64,000 nt of DNA from Natranaerovirga pectinivora (GTDB lineage: Bacteria > Bacillota > Clostridia > Lachnospirales > DSM-24629). The position numbers and the translations under genes were made by a program. Shown in pieces: positions 62,901-64,000 of the stretch. The stretch spans positions 62,001 to 126,000 of the forward strand of contig NZ_SMAL01000003.1 in NCBI RefSeq assembly GCF_004342165.1, read 5' to 3'. Under the pieces are notes generated by a model, which saw only the letters and a list, made by a program, of their open reading frames with translations, did no database searches and was not told the origin of the DNA. Position 1 is the stretch's first letter, and the number at the start of each line of letters is the position of its first letter.

Positions 62901-64000
62901 AAGTAAGAGGCTTCTATAGAGCTACGAGTAAGTGCTAAACTAGCTGATTGTTCAAAGGATACTTCTTGATATTTTTTTACCACGTCTATTGCTTCTTCTT
63001 TTGAGTCTACTATAGATGTAATATAAGTGACATCCGCTGATTGTCCTGGTTCTATCCTAACACGTCTTCTAAGACTCATAATTGGATCTAATACAGGTCC
63101 AGTTGTATTGGTCAAACTATTGTTTAATGCCACTGGTTCTGCAATATTCTTTCCCCTACCTATGAATTTTTCTCTATTGGTTTCATATTCTAATGGTCCT
63201 ATAATATTGCCATCTACTACAATACTATGGGACATCCAAATATGATTTTTCTCATCTACCCGTGGGCGTCTTGATGCAATTAGACTATTATACTCCGGCA
63301 ATGCTTTTGTTTTTATAAATAAATTACTAAATGCCATATGAGCAATATCTGCTGCTTGAGTGGATAATACAATTTCAAAATAACTTGTAACCTCTAATAC
63401 TACTGATTCATCAGAATGATTGATCAGGGTTACTTTTCTCATTTCCCCATTATCTTCTGGGGTCATTATAATTTGAGTATGGGTTTCTATGTCACCATCT
63501 TTTCTTATATATTCTGCTTTATCAGGTGAAAACCTTACAGTGTATTTGTTTCCTTTATTATTTAAAGGATCTGACGTTGCTGACCAAATTCTATTTTCAT
63601 TAACATTTCTTATAAATATAAAATTACCAAAGTTACCTGATAGAGCATCATCTCTCCATCTATATAGTAATAAATCTCCTTTTTTACTAAACCCAGTGCC
63701 TCTATCTGTAACCATTAAAGAATAATTGCCGTTGGATAACATATGACATCTAGGTAATACCTCTGATGTATTATTAAACGCTCTTGTATAGTAAATATTC
63801 TCTTTTGTCATATTTCCTAATGGTTCTATTTCTTCTTTTATTTCTTTTGTAATAATGGCTCTTAGAGGTATTTTTTCTTGCAATAAGGTTTCTGCTGATT
63901 TCATAAAGGGATCTGAATGAAATCTTGTTTGCATTATATTATTGTTTAAATAATTATCAATAGAGATAAGTCCCATACCTTGATGATGTGCCATATAACT
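59951..64000 (-). CDS. Cyclic beta-1,2-glucan synthase-like protein, C-terminal part (GH94)
   Basis: The frame is open to the window edge; the first residues seen (SYMAHHQGMGLISIDNYL) match the interior of NdvB/ChvB-type proteins, so the N-terminal glycosyltransferase part lies outside. The visible 1349 residues hold two GH94-type beta-sandwich halves (NGNYSLMVTDRGTGFS; GYGGFNSQGDQYIIK, VTERGSGFTWADNSRENKLTPWSNDPV) and the (alpha/alpha)6 barrel with the catalytic Asp in GSGDWNDGMN and RSAFYQSGGAYGYRDQLQDSM. In NdvB the GH94 part sets ring length by phosphorolysis. Alternatively a large beta-1,2-glucan phosphorylase. Confidence 0.9.
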   Translation of the reverse strand, partial: SYMAHHQGMGLISIDNYLNNNIMQTRFHSDPFMKSAETLLQEKIPLRAIITKEIKEEIEPLGNMTKENIYYTRAFNNTSEVLPRCHMLSNGNYSLMVTDRGTGFSKKGDLLLYRWRDDALSGNFGNFIFIRNVNENRIWSATSDPLNNKGNKYTVRFSPDKAEYIRKDGDIETHTQIIMTPEDNGEMRKVTLINHSDESVVLEVTSYFEIVLSTQAADIAHMAFSNLFIKTKALPEYNSLIASRRPRVDEKNHIWMSHSIVVDGNIIGPLEYETNREKFIGRGKNIAEPVALNNSLTNTTGPVLDPIMSLRRRVRIEPGQSADVTYITSIVDSKEEAIDVVKKYQEVSFEQSASLALTRSSIEASYLGLTAKQITTYQEMIKHILFLSPTKEKYEEVIKKNTKGQPGLWAYGISGDLPIVLVVIKSEEDIDIIKEMLSAHEFFRMKGLNIDLLILNEDEGSYLQPLQDKIQDTIFSKVGHDMRGIYVRNASIIPEEDRILFYAVARMIINKENGSLQKQIEMEEVEYPANIVYKELDSYKYKIEKEIPIELIYDNGYGGFNSQGDQYIIKLTESKNTPAPWTNIVANEKFGFTVTERGSGFTWADNSRENKLTPWSNDPVIDPINEVVYLRDDDYREVWSITPSPIRETEDYIVTHGIGYSSFDSYSHGIKQKQTMFVPKDDSIKISLIHLKNESDVKRNITLTYYVRPVIGVNEQVTKQFIETYMNNEGCLCIKNSYNMDFENQIMYLSTSEKIKSYTGDRREFLGENGDAKSPKALDRVSLSNRVGAALDPCGAIQVSIEIDVNEEKELVFLLGREMSEEEVARVSKAYKDIKYCKNALVSVTDRWKELLDTVQVKTPDKSMDLLINNWLIYQTLGCRIWARSAFYQSGGAYGYRDQLQDSMNVMAVIPEATRKQILLHCAHQYVEGDVQHWWHPVPGDKGIRTRFSDDLLWLPFVTTEYVNYTGDQSILDEVVHFLEEPLLEEGEDERYGIPSISEEKGTVYDHCIRAIERGIKVGKHGIPLMGSGDWNDGMNTVGNKGKGESIWLGWFIYYILNKFDSICKIMKDEERGKRYKEIAKEIGKSIEEHAWDGKWYRRAYFDDGTPLGSIENSECTIDSLAQSWAVISGAGSEDRQKMAMESVEKHLVKKDEGMILLFTPPFNNSNLSPGYIKSYVPGVRENGGQYTHAATWVINAFAAMGDGDKAQKLYNLINPINHTSTAIESFNYKVEPYLIAADVYSTPHHMRRGGWTGYTGASGWMYRVGLEEILGLKKKGNRLVIDPCIPKDWKEYEMRYRFNNTYYHITIKNPKGVHKKIDYIIVDGVKIDEKSIELDNKKERYDVEVYLG

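Noticed and set aside
1-64000. tRNA, rRNA or prophage genes
   Set aside because: I looked through the intergenic spaces and saw no cloverleaf, rRNA or phage-type genes; a tRNA scan was not possible.

Overview
The window looks like a chromosome segment of a low-GC, Gram-positive anaerobic clostridium, probably of the Lachnospirales type. The basis is: AT-rich DNA with strong AGGAGG ribosome binding sites; a Firmicutes T-box leader on pheS; a glycogen operon with the split GlgC/GlgD pair; SLH-domain and copper-amine-oxidase-stalk surface proteins; a SpoIID-type protein; a PAS-GGDEF-HD-GYP regulator; and secreted pectate lyases. A pectin-degrading habit is likely. The species cannot be fixed from the sequence alone.

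Layout. 1-2.6 kb: pheT (cut by the window edge) and pheS, with a Phe-specific T-box, read leftward. 2.7-7.3 kb: two secreted pectate lyases (PL9 type and PL1 type with a ricin-B lectin) that share the same N-terminal module and have twin promoters with long leaders. 8-11.4 kb: a YihY/BrkB membrane protein and a long SpoIID/LytB lipoprotein. 11.9-17.9 kb: gltBD glutamate synthase. 18.2-29.9 kb: a seven-gene leftward glycogen operon, glgB-glgC-glgD-glgA-glgP-amylase-malQ. 30.2-31.1 kb: gpx plus an OhrR-type sensor. 31.2-34.8 kb: a stalk-domain surface protein, ROK glucokinase and an SLH-GHL10 protein. 34.9-39.5 kb: a MazG-like NTP pyrophosphohydrolase, an ABC-2 exporter, and a MarR-controlled flavodoxin/FMN-binding operon. 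39.7-44.9 kb: PdaA-like deacetylase, cytoplasmic rhamnogalacturonan acetylesterase, DUF2278 protein, lipoprotein, NifX-like protein and an unknown membrane protein. 45-50.6 kb: c-di-GMP regulator, YibE/F protein, a DUF2325 protein behind a near-perfect Fur box, and an OFA-family MFS transporter. 50.9-54.2 kb: metallophosphoesterase and arsR-arsD-arsA without an efflux pump. 54.4-57.7 kb: an ABC exporter and a LytTR two-component pair. 58-59.9 kb: a frameshifted surface-protein gene, a small membrane protein and a YidC/Oxa1 paralogue. 59.95-64 kb: the C-terminal half of a cyclic beta-1,2-glucan synthase-like (NdvB) GH94 protein, cut by the window edge.

Metabolic logic. Pectate lyases outside and the acetylesterase inside point to pectin use. 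Glucokinase, the glycogen operon and NdvB-like GH94 handle storage and export of glucose polymers. GltBD supplies glutamate. Gpx/OhrR, ArsRDA, Fur and MarR/flavodoxin modules are separate stress or metal circuits.

The most unusual signal is in the intergenic DNA. Two long hairpins (near 50.7 and 56.2 kb) have almost fully paired arms of 30-31 bp with unrelated sequences, but carry a nearly identical 24-nt terminal loop. A third long palindrome (18.1 kb) closes a two-hairpin centre. Two further pairs of dispersed structured repeats appear (4.6 and 57.8 kb; 7.8 and 29.9 kb), each with at least one compensatory base-pair change. None of these matches a structured RNA that I recognise.
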